This document shows, one piece after another, positions 10,215-21,525 of a stretch of DNA of 64,000 nt. The translations under genes and the position numbers were made by a program. Origin of the DNA: Loripinus fragilis (Eukaryota; Mollusca; Bivalvia; Lucinida; Lucinidae); contig OZ026515.1 of assembly GCA_964019695.1 (NCBI GenBank), positions 43,949,994 through 44,013,993 of the forward strand. Direction: 5' to 3'. Position 1 is the stretch's first letter. Every line of letters starts with the position of its first letter. The notes below the pieces were generated by a model. It was not told the origin of the DNA, did not search any database, and was given only the letters and a program-made list of their open reading frames with translations.

Positions 10215-10870
10215 TTAAAAATTCATACGTGGTTCCTCAAATAACAAGTGTGAGTAATGGATGGAAATGTCCAATTTTCAAATGGATTGAATTTACTCTA
10301 TTGGATATGGCCTTGTGGTCTGTGTCATAAAATGCATATCTGATCTCAACTTGCTGCCTCATATTATTTTCAAAACAGGTAGTCATCTTTTGGAAGATGT
10401 AAGCTTATGAGAAAACTAATGAGAGTAGTAGATGACATTAGCAGACAAGGACAATGCGATTTTGGTAGATATACTTAGCAAATACATTAAGTGACTGTGC
10501 ACTAAAAGATAGGTTTAAAACAAAAATCGAAATACAAGGCTATGAACACGCACAGAGTAACTGGAGCTAAAGTACAAAACGAGATACATAGTGAGCAACG
10601 AAGAAAAGTATAAATAGAAATACTAAAACAAAATTCTGTGAACTTGTGGTCTCTTCAGATACTTTTATCTTTTGATATCTCTTGAGTCTGGTGATCCACG
10701 CTGTTCACATTTACACGCTAATCTGGTTGATTCTTTGAATAAAGACTTGCTCCAGGTAAACTACATTTTTACGTTTTGTCACTGAAACAAAGTATTATCA
10801 AATAAATACTCATGTTATATGGTCGAAAAGGTACAATTCATTGAAATTGCAAATTTAGCGTGGTTTTATA

Positions 10871-11212
10871 ATGCTGCAACATTATATTGTACTTTACCTG
10901 AGAGAAATTCCGAAAAATATTCAAGACACTCTTTTTGCAGTTTTGTATTTAGAATTTTTTATTGAACTTTCAGAAGCTTGTTTGTTTTCAGGATTAAATA
11001 TTTCAAACAAAACTGCTAATAACATGGAATTATTTTATCTATTATTTACTGAAAGTGTTCAAACTATTTTTGAGAGATTGTTGGAGATTAAAATTTGCAA
11101 AACGTGGGAATTTTGTGGGCCACACCCAGAGAAATCATGTCTTCAAGGTTTGCTACGCAGCTTTGATAAGTGCCATAAGTGTCTGCATATAACTCAACAT
11201 ATTTTCTCTTAG
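10871..11212 (+). CDS. Unrecognised 113-aa open frame, probably not a gene
   Basis: It is the longest ATG-initiated frame in otherwise unassigned AT-rich sequence and reads through a moderately hydrophobic, Leu/Phe-rich peptide. I recognise no domain, motif, signal peptide or splice context. An isolated frame of this length is expected by chance, or it could be a relic exon of an old element. Confidence 0.12.
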   Translation: MLQHYIVLYLREIPKNIQDTLFAVLYLEFFIELSEACLFSGLNISNKTANNMELFYLLFTESVQTIFERLLEIKICKTWEFCGPHPEKSCLQGLLRSFDKCHKCLHITQHIFS

Positions 11213-11330
11213 TCATATTACTTGTACTTGTCTACGCTATATCGCTGTGTAGTCTGTTTTGTGTCATAAGTATCTGCATACAACACAATCAGATTTTCTC
11301 ATAGTCACATTACTTGTCTGGGCTGTCGCT
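11165..11330 (+). repeat. ~95-bp imperfect tandem duplication
   Basis: GTGCCATAAGTGTCTGCATA followed by ATTTTCTCTTAGTCATATTA recurs 95 bp later as GTGTCATAAGTATCTGCATA and ATTTTCTCATAGTCACATTA. Two units only. It overlaps the end of the 113-aa frame, which argues further against coding. Confidence 0.7.
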
Positions 11331-12000
11331 TTTACATGTATATTTTGTGCACAATGAAAGGAAATAGGCTCCTTTATTTCATTTTAAACAACATGATCAA
11401 GTTAACAAACATTATAGTCTTTGTCATAGTGATATGACATTCTTATTGCTAAAGGACACTGCAAAGAAACAGCAATCCCTTTTGCTAATACTCTACAGCA
11501 GGATTCAGGTAATTTGCAAATGGCTTCCTGTCATTGTTGCTCACAATAATTCTTTTGCGAAGGGTACCATAACTAAACGGTGGTCGAATTTTCCTCCGTA
11601 TGAGGGTTTTGAACACAACTGTCCCCAAAACTTAAATACATAGCTCGAAGCCAGACTGCCATAATACGCTCTAATAATGAACTGTCGTCCCCTGCAAATT
11701 ATCAATTTAGTACGGATTTTTTAACAAATTAATTTACTTAACGTGATATTTGATGGAATGCATTAAATATCAAACTCAGAGTTATTGCAGTGTAAATTTT
11801 CTTCATCAGGTAGAAGAAATCAATAAAGCAATTTCAGTGGCATGTGCCTCTCACAGCGCATTGTCGCTTCTTCATACTAAAACAAATCAGTATATTAAAA
11901 CTTGCAAGTTTTATTATGCCAAAAATACATGCAAAATAAATGTATGCCGTAACCTGTTTGCTGGCGTTATCGCTTTGCCTGCCAATGTCATCTGGAAATG

Positions 12001-12080
12001 TCAGGTCTGATCTGGATTCAAACTGATTGACACTCTGAATGTATTTCTGAAATAGTTTTTAAAAGGTGATTTAGAAACAA
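12001..12080 (-). mobile_element. Partial MITE family A
   Basis: GTCTGATCTGGATTCAAACT followed by TTGACACTCTGAATG and CTGAAATAGTTTTTAAAA matches one hairpin arm and its outer flank in reverse orientation. The rest of the element is absent. Confidence 0.6.
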
Positions 12081-13539
12081 CCCAGGAGACAACAAAATGC
12101 ATGATAAAAAGAAATAATAGAGAAGAACAGACCTAAATTTTAGTCATGCTCGATAGCGTGTTGAGTTGATGATGCTCATAGGGCCCTTTCTATACGTCAC
12201 TATCATTTGTTTATTTAACAAGTCTGATTGTTTTGTAAATTGCTTTTATCAGCCTAAGGAATAAGGATTGGAGAAAATAATTTTACAAGACCTCTGAGAA
12301 AGAATCAGGATTGTCTACATTTAATTAAACAAACCGACAAGGATTACAAATTTGGCATTGATTAATTAATGTTGTCAATACTATATGGTACACTCAAGAT
12401 TGCTTAACCCTTTACCCCATAGGATATTTTAGGTCATGCCATCATTTTCTATTTTTAGACAACATTGAAAAAATTCAAGAAATTTAAATGTCAAGTTTTG
12501 AATACTTTGGAAATATTTATAATAAAAGTATTGTGAGTATCTGCATTTTTCTACGGCGTTACTTATTAATGCATAAGTAACTAATATTAGCTCATTTATG
12601 AAACAGTGGTTACTTAGCCTATAATTGTAATTGGTTTTGAAATGGACTATTCCGAAGAGGTGTGTGATCAAAATTATTGTTCAATGAATAACGTTTTGAT
12701 TAAAATTTTCGTTTTTCAAAGGGTAATGTAAAAACAAATGTAGACTTTTCTTATTAAAAGAGTATTCAAAACGTCTAAAATGGGGTGTCTTTTCAGTGTA
12801 AATGTCGGATGTTCAACTCCTGTTCTACCCATGGGCTATACCTATATTTTCACTCTCTTCAGCTGGTCTAAAGGCCTAACTTAGAATAACTTAATTAGAA
12901 TTGTGTGTTATCAGCGGTTTTCTGGGGCGAAGTTATTGATAAATTCATTGCTATAAATACGAATTCAAAGATAGTATTTACAGACTACGAAATTCTTAAA
13001 TAAGTAAATATAAGAGAAAATTACCTAAGAAAGATTGAAGGCAAAACGCGGAAAATAGGTCATTCGATCGGTTTGGTCTGAGATTTGTTTTGATGCCATC
13101 GAAACGCGGAAATGTTAGTAGATTTTTCCTATCACCCGCAAATTCATGACTTGGGTTGGATTTCTTTCTATCTGAAGGAGGAAAATGCATGGGATATCAT
13201 TTTGGATCTCACAAAAGTTGACTTTCTTAGACTTTTTCTTTTTTAAATACTGTATATCAAGGGACGTAATGCAGTCTAACTTTTTCTTTCCCCGCGGACA
13301 AGTATTGGTTTTCATAAAAGACTGAAGATAACTAGTATTCACAAAAGCTTGCTTCCCCATCACCGTCTGATTGAATAGTTTATTAGCGAAACGTCAAGCA
13401 TTTAATAACTCATTTCAGAGCCGCTTTAATGTATATCTCATTGCGAAAAAAAAACTTCATTATTATCCTTCATCTATTATTACTCATAAGAACCTTTCAA
13501 CAACGCCGTTTATAACATGTAACACATGTTATAGTTTTT

Positions 13540-13662
13540 CTTGTTCAAATATGTGTTTTGGGGTTTCTATTGTGTGTATTTGTACTTTTGTCATATGTAT
13601 GTTGGGGTTTCTATTGTGTGTATCAGTACTTTTGTCATATGTGTTTCAGGTTTTCTTTTGAA
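13540..13662 (+). repeat. 44-bp minisatellite, detached block (2-3 units)
   Basis: GTGTTTTGGGGTTTCTATTG, TGTGTATTTGTACTTTTGTC and ATATGT repeat here and belong to the array at 14161-15228. They are separated from it by the duplicated 470-bp segment. The 65-96-aa frames here are repeat translations. Confidence 0.9.
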
Positions 13663-14132
13663 AGTGGTATTTCCCGGTTATACTCACTTATTATTTTCAA
13701 GTCTTGTCTATGACGGCCCAAAAAAGTCATGTCTATGACGTTCATGTTCTAATGGATCAGATTCGTTTAGCTACTTTTTTCCACTTCGTTAATTGAGTAT
13801 TATTTAAGAGTTTGTTTCGAGTTGATATCAGGGTGGTGGTTTGGGAATGTAGATGGGCAAATGTTGTGCAGTAATGATAGATTTATGCACCGAAATTGAT
13901 GATTAAAATCACATTTTGCTTAATGTCTTTAGAACATATGGATGAATTTTCATTAAATTATTTTGTATGCGCATGATCAAGTTTTCAACAATTATGTTCA
14001 TATAGAATTTTAACAAAGTAATGATCCATGAAATCGCATTGCTGCTCTATATCATTAAAACCATTTTGATTTAATTGACATAAATGGAAGTGGCTGCCAC
14101 CGAGCTTTAATTTTCACATAGATATAGTTTAG
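13661..14132 (+). repeat. 470-bp segmental duplication, copy 2, inside the minisatellite
   Basis: A second copy of 9745-10214. It starts at GTGGTATTTCC, which is internal to the retroelement G tail, and so carries only the last ~30 bp of that element plus the non-element flank. It sits between two blocks of the 44-bp array, so duplication or insertion happened within or next to the array. Confidence 0.9.
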
Positions 14133-14160
14133 TTCAAATTATAAGTACTTCAATCATATT

Positions 14161-15228
14161 TGTTTAATGGTATCCATGTGTGTGCCAGTTCTTTTGCCAT
14201 ATGTGTTTTGGAGTTTCTATTATGTGTATCTGTACTTGCGCCATATGTGTTTAGGATTTTCTTTTGGTTTATCAGTACTTTTGTCATGTGTTTATAGGAT
14301 TTTTATTGTGTGTATCAGAATTTCTACTGTGTGTGGTTTCGATTGTGTGTGTCTGTAATATTGTCATATGTGTTTTGGGGTTTCTTTTATGTTTGTCTGT
14401 AATTTTGTCATGTGTGTTTCATGGTTTATATTGTGGATGTCAGTACTTTTGTCGTATGTGTTTTGATGATTCTTTTATGAGTTTCTGTAATTTTGTCATA
14501 TTTGTTTTGGGGTTTCTAGTGTGTGTATCTGTACTATTATCATATATGTTTCAGGGGTTCTTCGGTGTGCATCTGTACTTCTGTCATATGTTATTTCATG
14601 GTTTCTGTTGTGTGTTTCGGTATTTTTGTCATATGTGCGAGTTTCTATTGTGTGAATCTGAACTTTGTCATATGTGTTTCATGGTTTCTATTGTGTGTAT
14701 CAGTAGTTTTGTCAAATGTGTTTCAGGTTTTCAACTGTGTGTATTTGTACTTTTGTCATATGTGTTTCATTGCCTCTATTGCGTTTATTTGTAGTTTTGT
14801 CATATGTGTTTCAGGGTTTCTACTGTGTGTATCGATACTTCTGTCATATGTGTTTTCTGGTCTCTATTGTGTGTATCTGTACTGTCATATGGGATTCATG
14901 GTCTCTATTGTCTGTATCTGTAGTTATGTCATACGTGTTTCAGGGTTTCTAGTGTGTGTATCTATACTTCTGTCATATGGGTTTCATGGTCTCAATAGTT
15001 TTGTCCTTTGTGTTCCATGCTTTCTATTGTGTTTATCTGTACTTTTGTAATATGTGTTCATGGTTTCTATTGTATGTGCTTGTACTTCTGTCATATGTGT
15101 TTCATGGTCATATTCGTCTCAGCGTAATTATTGTGTGTATCTGTCTTTTTATCATTTGTGTTCTAGTGTTTCTATCGTGTGAACGACTATCTGTACTTTT
15201 GTTGTATGTGTTTCAGGGTTTCTGGAAC
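14161..15228 (+). repeat. 44-bp minisatellite (~24 units)
   Basis: The unit is roughly TTTTGTCATATGTGTTTCAG, GGTTTCTATTGTGTGTATC, TGTAC. Lengths vary between 40 and 46 bp. Because 44 is not a multiple of three, the 175- and 176-aa frames arise by reading successive units in shifting frames and are not protein genes despite their length and Cys/Val-rich look. Confidence 0.95.
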
Positions 15229-16140
15229 TAAAACACAGTATATGTGATATATGCAGTAAGGTAAAACACGGTATATGTGGTATATTCAGTAAGGTTAAAC
15301 ACAGTATATGTTTGGTATATTCAGTAAGGTAAAACACAGTATATGTGTGATCTATTCAGTAAGGTAAACACATTCAGTAAGGTAAAACACAGTATAGGTG
15401 GTATATTCAGTTAGGTAAAACACAGTATATGTGGTATATTCAGTAAGGTAAAACACAGTATATGTGGTATATTCAGTATGGTTAAACAGTATAAATGTGG
15501 TAAATTCAGTAAGGTAAAACACAGTGTATGTGTGGTATATTCAGTAAGGTCAACACAGTACATATGTGGCATATTCAGTAAGGGGAAACACAGGATATGT
15601 GATATATTCATTAAGGTAAAACACAGTATAAGTGGTATATTCAGTGAGGCAAAACACAGTATTTCTGGTATATTAAGTAAGATAAGTAAGGTGCGTTGTA
15701 TGTGTTTCAGGGTTTCTGGCATACTCAGTAAGGTAAAACACAGTATATGTGGTATATTCAGTAACGTAAACACAATCTATGTGGTATATTCAGTAAGGTA
15801 AAACACAGTATATGTGGTATATTCAGTAAGGTAAACACAATCTATGTGGTATATTCAGTAAGGTAAAACACAGTATATGTGGTATATTCAGTAAGGTAAA
15901 ATACAGTATATGTTTTATGTATTCAGTTAGGTAAAATAAAGTACGTGTGGTATACTCAGTAAGCTAAAACACAGTATATGTGTGACATTTTCAGTAAGGT
16001 AAAACACAGTATATGTGGTTAATTCAGTAAGGTAAACACACAGTTTTATGTGTGATATATTCTGTAAGTTAAAACACAGTGTATGTGTGATATATTCAGT
16101 AAGGTAAAACACAGTATATGTGTGATATAAATAATAAGGT
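15229..16140. repeat. 33-34-bp minisatellite (~27 units)
   Basis: The unit is approximately GGTATATTCAGTAAGGTAAA followed by ACACAGTATATGT. It abuts the 44-bp array with no spacer. A fragment of the 44-bp unit (TGTATGTGTTTCAGGGTTTC) lies inside it at ~15697-15718, copied from the array junction at ~15205. Units without variable spacers exclude CRISPR. The 107-120-aa frames are translations of the repeat. Confidence 0.95.
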
Positions 16141-16149
16141 CGAGCATAG

Positions 16150-16345
16150 TATACGTTATGTGTTAGCTCAGTGGTAGAGCGTTAGACTTGAGATCGAAGG
16201 GTCGCTAGTTCGAGACTCTCGGAGGCACTGTGCTGTGTCCTTGAGCAAGAAACTATATCCTCTGCCACCCAGGAAAACAATGAATCGTCCCAGTCAACAA
16301 TTTTTCAATCATGTCGGGACGTAAAGCATCAACACAAACACGATA
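16150..16345 (+). mobile_element. tRNA-derived SINE
   Basis: The head has an A box in TTAGCTCAGTGGTAGAGCG and a B box in CTAGTTCGAGACTC about 35 bp apart. GGAGGCACTGTG and TGTCCTTGAGCAAGAAAC follow, then CCCAGGAAAACAATG, then a tail with TCGGGACGTAAAGCATCAA. A pol III promoter plus a shared tail defines a SINE (family knowledge). It lies directly beyond the 33-bp array. It is not a tRNA gene, because the cloverleaf is imperfect. Confidence 0.85.
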
Positions 16346-16379
16346 CGGCCTGACACAGTAATTATGGTATCTTCAGTTT

Positions 16380-16497
16380 GTTGTAGCCCCTAGTTATGCC
16401 ACGGTGGGCCCAGCCAAAGTCAATCATCAGGCACCCACCACCCCGCCGATTAGTTTCATCGAGTCTGAGGTTTGACCCACACACTCATTGGAGGGCC
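16380..16497 (-). mobile_element. Retroelement G fragment (stop-codon/3'-UTR junction)
   Basis: On the minus strand GGGTCAAACCTCAGACTCGA, GGGGTGGTGGGTGCCTGATG and TTTGGCTGGGCCCACCGTGG follow the order of the coding end and early 3' UTR seen at 31250-31330 (minus) and 35195-35260. Both ends are truncated. Confidence 0.6.
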
Positions 16498-16559
16498 CGA
16501 AGAATGGCGTTACGCATGTGATACGGTCAAACACTCAGTTCAGTTAACCATGTTGGATC

Positions 16560-16800
16560 ATTAACCACTAAACGGGTCCTTTGGCAAACAGCGAAGACCA
16601 AGATGAAATGCCGCATGATCATCAGGGTCTGCACTGTTTGAGAAATCAAAATCGGTTTACTTGTACAGATAAAAAAAATATACTATTTTTTGGAAATTAT
16701 AATCTGTAACCCCTCAATAATATACAATGGATCATCCTGACTTTAACTTTTTTTAAACTTTGTGGAATATTCCATTAGTCTTAAAAGGGGTAAGCATCAC
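16560..16800 (+). mobile_element. MITE family B, diverged
   Basis: AACCACTAAACGGGTCCTTT, GGCAAACAGCGAAGACCAAG and ATCAGGGTCTGCACTGTTTG give the family B hairpin frame with a decayed stem. TTAGTCTTAAAAGGGGTAA closes it. The interior resembles the copy at 2556-2785. Confidence 0.55.
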
Positions 16801-17276
16801 AGAAAGCGATTATTCTAATGCTACGGTGCACGGCACACTCTATTCATAGACTGGCTACAGTCTGAAATTTGCTCTTTTATCAAGCATGTTCTTGTTAGAT
16901 GTTTCAGGACGGCTTGAATGGCTCAGTTAAATATGATGTTTCGAAATTAACAAAGTATGTTTCAATGTACATGTCAATTTTGATAAAAAAAAATCCTCAA
17001 GACACGGGGCCAGTCTAATTACAATATTACGGTATGTCAAATGATAGTGAAAGTTGCCTACGGTCAAAGGCTAATTAGAAACAAAAGGTAATTAGATACT
17101 CATGTAATACCTAAGGTTTATAGTACCTATCTTAGAATTGAGTCCCATCAAAGTCCAATGGACCCTTATTATACATAATGTACGGGTTCGTTTTCGATTC
17201 TATTCACCAGACTTACTATTTAACCGCAGGAACTTTAGTAAAAGGGCATTGTTTAGCTTTGCCCCGTACTTAGGCA

Positions 17277-17636
17277 GTATATGAGGTGGATCTGGGCCCG
17301 GAATTACAATGCCTCCTTAAAGTTAAGGAAGACTTAAGTTAAGTATTGATTTTTCAGAATGCGAAAAATAAGGTTTCAAACTGATGAAAATCAAAATAGT
17401 TTCATTTTTTCTGAAGATCACAATGGTATCTTTGACCACAAGTTCCCCTCAATACAAGCAAATTTGTTTGGCATTTAATATAGCATGTTGAAATATCAAT
17501 ACTTAACTTAAGTGAGACCAAATTATTTCATTTTCATGGGATATTTAAGAAAAATGAGATAAAATCAGCAAAGTGAACACCCACCCTTTAATACATATGA
17601 ACCCCCTTTCCAGAAAACCTGGTTCCGCCCCTATAT
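17277..17636. mobile_element. hAT-like nonautonomous element (candidate)
   Basis: The ends TATATGAGGTGGATCTGGG and CCTGGTTCCGCCCCTATA are imperfect inverted repeats of the GGCGGATCCAGG type common to hAT MITEs. The ~360-bp interior is AT-rich and contains its own inverted pair, TTAAGTTAAGTATTGATTTT and AATACTTAACTTAA. No clean 8-bp target duplication is visible. Confidence 0.5.
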
Positions 17637-17667
17637 TTCCATAGTAAGAAGTCCATGAAAGAGAAGC

Positions 17668-17850
17668 GGATTGGCTCAGCGGTAGAGTGTTAGACTAGGG
17701 ATCAAAGGATCGCTAGTTCGAGACTCTTCGGAGGCACCGTGTTGTGTCATTGAGCAAGAAACCCTATACTCTGCATAGTACTGGTTCAAAATGTCCGGAC
17801 ATGAATGAAAAGTTGTTGACAAGGACGTAAAACATCAATTTTGGTCTGAG
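17668..17850 (+). mobile_element. tRNA-derived SINE
   Basis: The A box lies in TTGGCTCAGCGGTAGAGTG and the B box in CTAGTTCGAGACTCTTCGG. GAGGCACCGTG, GTCATTGAGCAAGAAAC, TACTGGTTC and TTGTTGACAAGGACGTAAAA CATCAA follow in the same order as the 16.15-kb copy, 1.5 kb upstream. The head differs from that copy more than the tail does. Confidence 0.85.
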
Positions 17851-18480
17851 TCATATCATCATCTTGGGTCACTCGGACTTCCATACTCTGTGAAAGCGAA
17901 GAGCAAATGCTCTTGCAAGACTCACTGACTCGCAGCACACCTGTGCAGGTTCATCTGGGCATCAGCTGTTCGCCTTTGCGATAAGATCAAAATCTTCTGA
18001 GCTGGTGGCCCATCTGTTCTTCAGAGATACGTGTTTTTATTTACATTTGTACGCTGGATTATGCATCAAATTAGGATGAGCAAATAATGTGCTTCTCAGT
18101 AAAAAGGCATCGTTCAGCATTGCCCCGATGAATTATCAGCCAGTCTACGACAAACAATAGTACTTAGCCAGTATCAATCCTTGAAAAGCGCCAATGCGCC
18201 GGCCGATCCGTGTCTTTGTTGTAACGTTTTGCATCCATACATGTATATGAAAGACCCAGACCAACTTTACTAGGGTATCTTTTCTTCGCTTGATTTTAGA
18301 ATTGAGTTAGTTGAACAGCATAAGCAGGCTTTGACATTTTTATATTAGATGAAATATCAAAATCAGAATGTCAATACATGTATAATGTACTTTTAGAAAT
18401 GGGACTCTTTTTTTACCAAATAATCCTATCATTATTTTTCGCACTTATCAATTGCCAACTATTGGACGAACCCATTTCGA
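17850..18480. other. Unassigned spacer
   Basis: About 600 bp of mixed composition containing the CAGTAAAAAGGCATCGTTCA / GCATTGCCCCG motif, a diverged second copy of CAGTAAAAGGGCATTGTTTA / GCTTTGCCCCG at ~17235. This suggests an old duplicated element. Nothing else is recognisable. Confidence 0.4.
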
Positions 18481-18484
18481 ATTT

Positions 18485-18620
18485 AAGGATTGTTGTGTAG
18501 TAGCTTACAATTTCATTCAAATTTAAAAAGGTCATTCGGTGAGCAAACAGTGCAGAACCTGATCAGACACCGCCTTTTGTGGCGTCTGATCTGGCTATGC
18601 ACTGTTTGCCGATGCCCATT
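18485..18620 (+). mobile_element. MITE family B hairpin
   Basis: GCAAACAGTGCAGAACCTGA and TCAGACACCGCC pair with GGCGTCTGATCTGGC and ATGCACTGTTTGC around a TTTTGT loop. This is a ~30-bp stem with few mismatches. The outer ends are degraded. Confidence 0.75.
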
Positions 18621-18658
18621 AAATAGACATTGTTTTTGCCGAAATACTTCACTGATTT

Positions 18659-18933
18659 GCACGCTAGAAAACCACTGTACTCGAACAGCGCAGTCATCGT
18701 GTGGTGGGTACAGTCGACGAGTGCACGAAATAGTGTAGCTAGCTGTTAAAAAGGGTATATTTTAAGTAAATTATTGCCCAACATATTACCCTTTTAACAG
18801 CTAGGTACACTATTTTGTGCAGTCATTAAAATATTACCATTTTTAACAGCTAGGTACACTATTTTGTGCAGTCATCGACTTCAACCACCACGCGATGACT
18901 GCGCTGTTCGAGTACAGTGGTTCTCTAGCGTGC
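18659..18933. mobile_element. Long-TIR element, short form
   Basis: The arms are ~95 bp: GCACGCTAGAAAACCACTGT, ACTCGAACAGCGCAGTCATC, ... TAGCTGTTAAAAAGGGTA, mirrored by the right arm ending GGTTCTCTAGCGTGC. ATTT flanks both sides (18655-18658 and 18934-18937), a possible 4-bp target duplication. The last part of the right arm (TTTTAACAGCTAGGTACACT to GTGCAGTCAT) is present twice in tandem. It has no ORF. A longer relative is at 23233-23876. Confidence 0.85.
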
Positions 18934-18939
18934 ATTTGA

Positions 18940-19360
18940 CCTGGTTTGAATTTGTTGTTGTTGTAATGATTTGATGAGTCGCCAAAGTAACGCCTGTACA
19001 ATAAGACTTCCGTGATTAGGAGAATTATTCAATTTAGACAAGGTGTTCTCCAGGTGTAGCTCGTCCGTCTCTAACCAGAAAGCCATTGTGCTCTTTGTCA
19101 AAACTGACCCCTGACCACCAGCCACTCAACGAGTACAAAAGACTGCTCAAGGGAATAACACACTTCACATCCGTTAAAAACCAGGCATATGACCAAATGA
19201 CTATTGTCATGTGAAATCTGTCTTCAGAATAAAAAAACAGTCCTGAATTCGAAAACAGAAACCACAGCAACATGTTTAGTCTGACCAAATGCGCGAATGC
19301 GCAGGCGGGTTTATACCCTCTCAATAGTTCATACCGGTACTGCAACGTAAGACCCTATAG
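18940..19360. other. Unassigned spacer before the 40-bp array
   Basis: About 400 bp with a 103-aa minus-strand frame (19034-19345) of no recognisable family. No repeat is shared with the rest of the window. Confidence 0.4.
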
Positions 19361-21525
19361 ATGCATGGTTTGTGAACGCACATCTAGTTGATGATTGTGA
19401 AAACAGCCCCTAATCGATGGGCTTTTTGAATGCATAAGTTAGTGGGACTCACAGTCGATTTGTGAACTTAGCCCGGGACGCTCCTCAGTCGATGAGACTC
19501 ACCGCATCCCTTTAAAGCTATGGCTTATGAATGCATGCCATAGTTATTGGGGCTCATGATAGTCCGGTTTTGATCACATTACCAAGTGAATGGGACCCAC
19601 AATCAGTTTATGAACACATTCCCGAATTGATGATGTCCATATGAGATCTCTAGCTGCATAGGCCTGTTGTCAGCTTTTGAGCACACCCTAGCTGATGAGG
19701 CTCATATATGTTTATCAACGATCCCCTCAAGCTGATGAGGCATACAGTGACTGTGAACGAATCCCCTAGCTGTTGATGCTAACAATCGGCATGTGAACAC
19801 ATCTCCGTGCAGTTGAGGCTAACAGTCGGCTTATGAACATATCTATTAGCAGTTGAGGCTAATAGTTGGCTTATGGGCACATCTCCTAGCTGATGAGACT
19901 AACGACTGCTTTGTGAAATTATCCCCGAACTGATGAGGCATACAGTGACTTTGTAAACGAATCCTTAGCTGTTGAGGCTAACAGTCGGCTTGTGAACACA
20001 TACCCTAGCTGTATAGGCTAACAGTCGGCATGTGAACATATCTCCTAGCTGATGAGACTAACGATTGTTTTGTGAAAATATCCCCTAGATGATGAGGCAT
20101 ACAGTGACTTTGTGAACGAATCTCCTAGCTGTTGAGGCTAACAGTTGGCTTGTGAACATATCTCCTACCTGTTGAGGCTAACAGTCGGCTTGTGAATATA
20201 TCTCCTAGCTGTTGAGGCTAACAGTCGGCTTGTAAACATATCTCCTAGCTGTTGAAGCTAACAGTCGGCTTGTGAACACATCTCCTAGCTGATGAGGCTA
20301 ACAGTCGGTTTGTGAACACATCTCCTAGCTGATGGGGCTAAGGGTCGGGTTGTGAACATATTCCCAAGCTGAAGAGGATCAATTTTTGAACGAATTCCCT
20401 AGCTGATGTAGCTAACAGTCGGTTTTTGATCACATCTAGCAGCTGATGAGGCATGCAGTCAGTGTGTGAACACACCCTAGCTGATGAGGTTCTTTGTCAG
20501 TTTGTGATCACACCCCTAGCTGATAAGGTCCGCTGTCCGTTTGTGGTAATATTCTCTAGCTGAACAGGCTAACAGTCGGTTTGTGATCTCATCCCCTAGC
20601 TGATGGGGCTAACAATCGGTTTGTGATCACATCCAATAGCTGATAAGCTATGCAGTCAGTTTGTGAACACACCCCTAGCTGATAAGGTCCGCTGTCAATT
20701 TGTGATATAAATATTCTCTAACTAATGAGGCTAATAAAAGTTTTGTGAACGCACGTTCTAGCTGATGAGGCTAACAGTCGATTTGTGAACTGAACACATC
20801 CTCTTGCTGATGGGGATAACAGTCGGTTTTTCGAACACACCCCTAGCTCATACGGTCCGCTGTCAGTCTGTGAGAATATTCTCCAGCTGATTAGGCTCAC
20901 TAAATGAGGCTAGCATTCGATTTGTGAACACCTCCCCTAGCTCATGAGGCATACGGTCAGTTTGTAAACACATCCCTATCTGATGAGGCTAGAAGTTGGT
21001 TTGTGAACACATCCCCTAGCAAATGATGCTCATGGACGATTTTTTAAACACATCCTCTAATTGATGAGACCGGCGGGTAGTTTGTGAACACACCCCTAAC
21101 TGATGAGCCCTGTAGTCAGTTTATGAACACATCGCCTAAATGATAAGACATGCAGTCAGTTTGAGCACACGTCCCCTAGCTGTCGAGGTTAACAGTCGGT
21201 TTGTGAACACATCTCCTAGCTGGTGAAAAATGTAGTCTGTGAACATATTCTCTAGCTGATGGGGCATGTAGTCAGTTTGTGAACGAATTCCCTAGCTGAC
21301 GGGGCATGTAGTCAGTTTGTGAACATAGTCAGTTTGTGAACACATTCCCTAGCTGACGGGGCATGTAGTCAGTTTGTGAACATAGTCAGTTTGTGAACAC
21401 ATTCCCTAGCTGATGAGGCATGTAGTCAGTTTGTGAACATATTCCCAAGATGATGAGGCATGTACATGTAGTCAGTTTGTGAACACATCCCCTAGCTGAT
21501 GCGACATATGGTCAATTTGTGAACA
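19360..21525 (+). repeat. 40-bp minisatellite (~50 units)
   Basis: The consensus is close to CCTAGCTGATGAGGCTAACA then GTCGGTTTGTGAACACATCT. Units at the left edge (19360-19700) are much more diverged than those in the core (20100-20340). Local sub-duplications exist, for example GTCAGTTTGTGAACATA repeated at 21310-21400. CTGATGAG recalls a hammerhead core but the GAAA box is missing (see findings). Confidence 0.95.

Larger units (their letters stand above)
10215..13539. other. AT-rich, mostly unassigned stretch
   Basis: About 3.3 kb with only the 95-bp duplication and a partial family A MITE (12001-12080) recognisable. Several 60-100-aa frames occur on both strands, without codon bias or known motifs visible to me. 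An intron or intergenic origin is equally possible. Confidence 0.45.

Noticed and set aside
14264..15050. Open frames of 175-176 aa, Cys/Val/Phe-rich
   Set aside because: They are read-through of the 44-bp minisatellite. The apparent repeat protein changes frame with each unit and has no conserved frame.
15411..15801. Open frames of 107 and 120 aa on opposite strands
   Set aside because: Both translate the same 33-bp minisatellite, and two overlapping antisense frames of equal quality mark a repeat, not a gene.
15229..16140. CRISPR-like array (33-bp repeats)
   Set aside because: Units follow each other without unique spacers and vary in sequence; the context is eukaryotic. It is a minisatellite.
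16155..16225. tRNA gene
   Set aside because: A and B boxes are present, but the acceptor and anticodon stems do not pair well and the sequence continues into a SINE body shared with other copies.
19360..21525. Hammerhead ribozyme array
   Set aside because: CTGATGAG is present, but the GAAA box and a self-complementary stem II are missing in the consensus unit. Kept only as a point to test.
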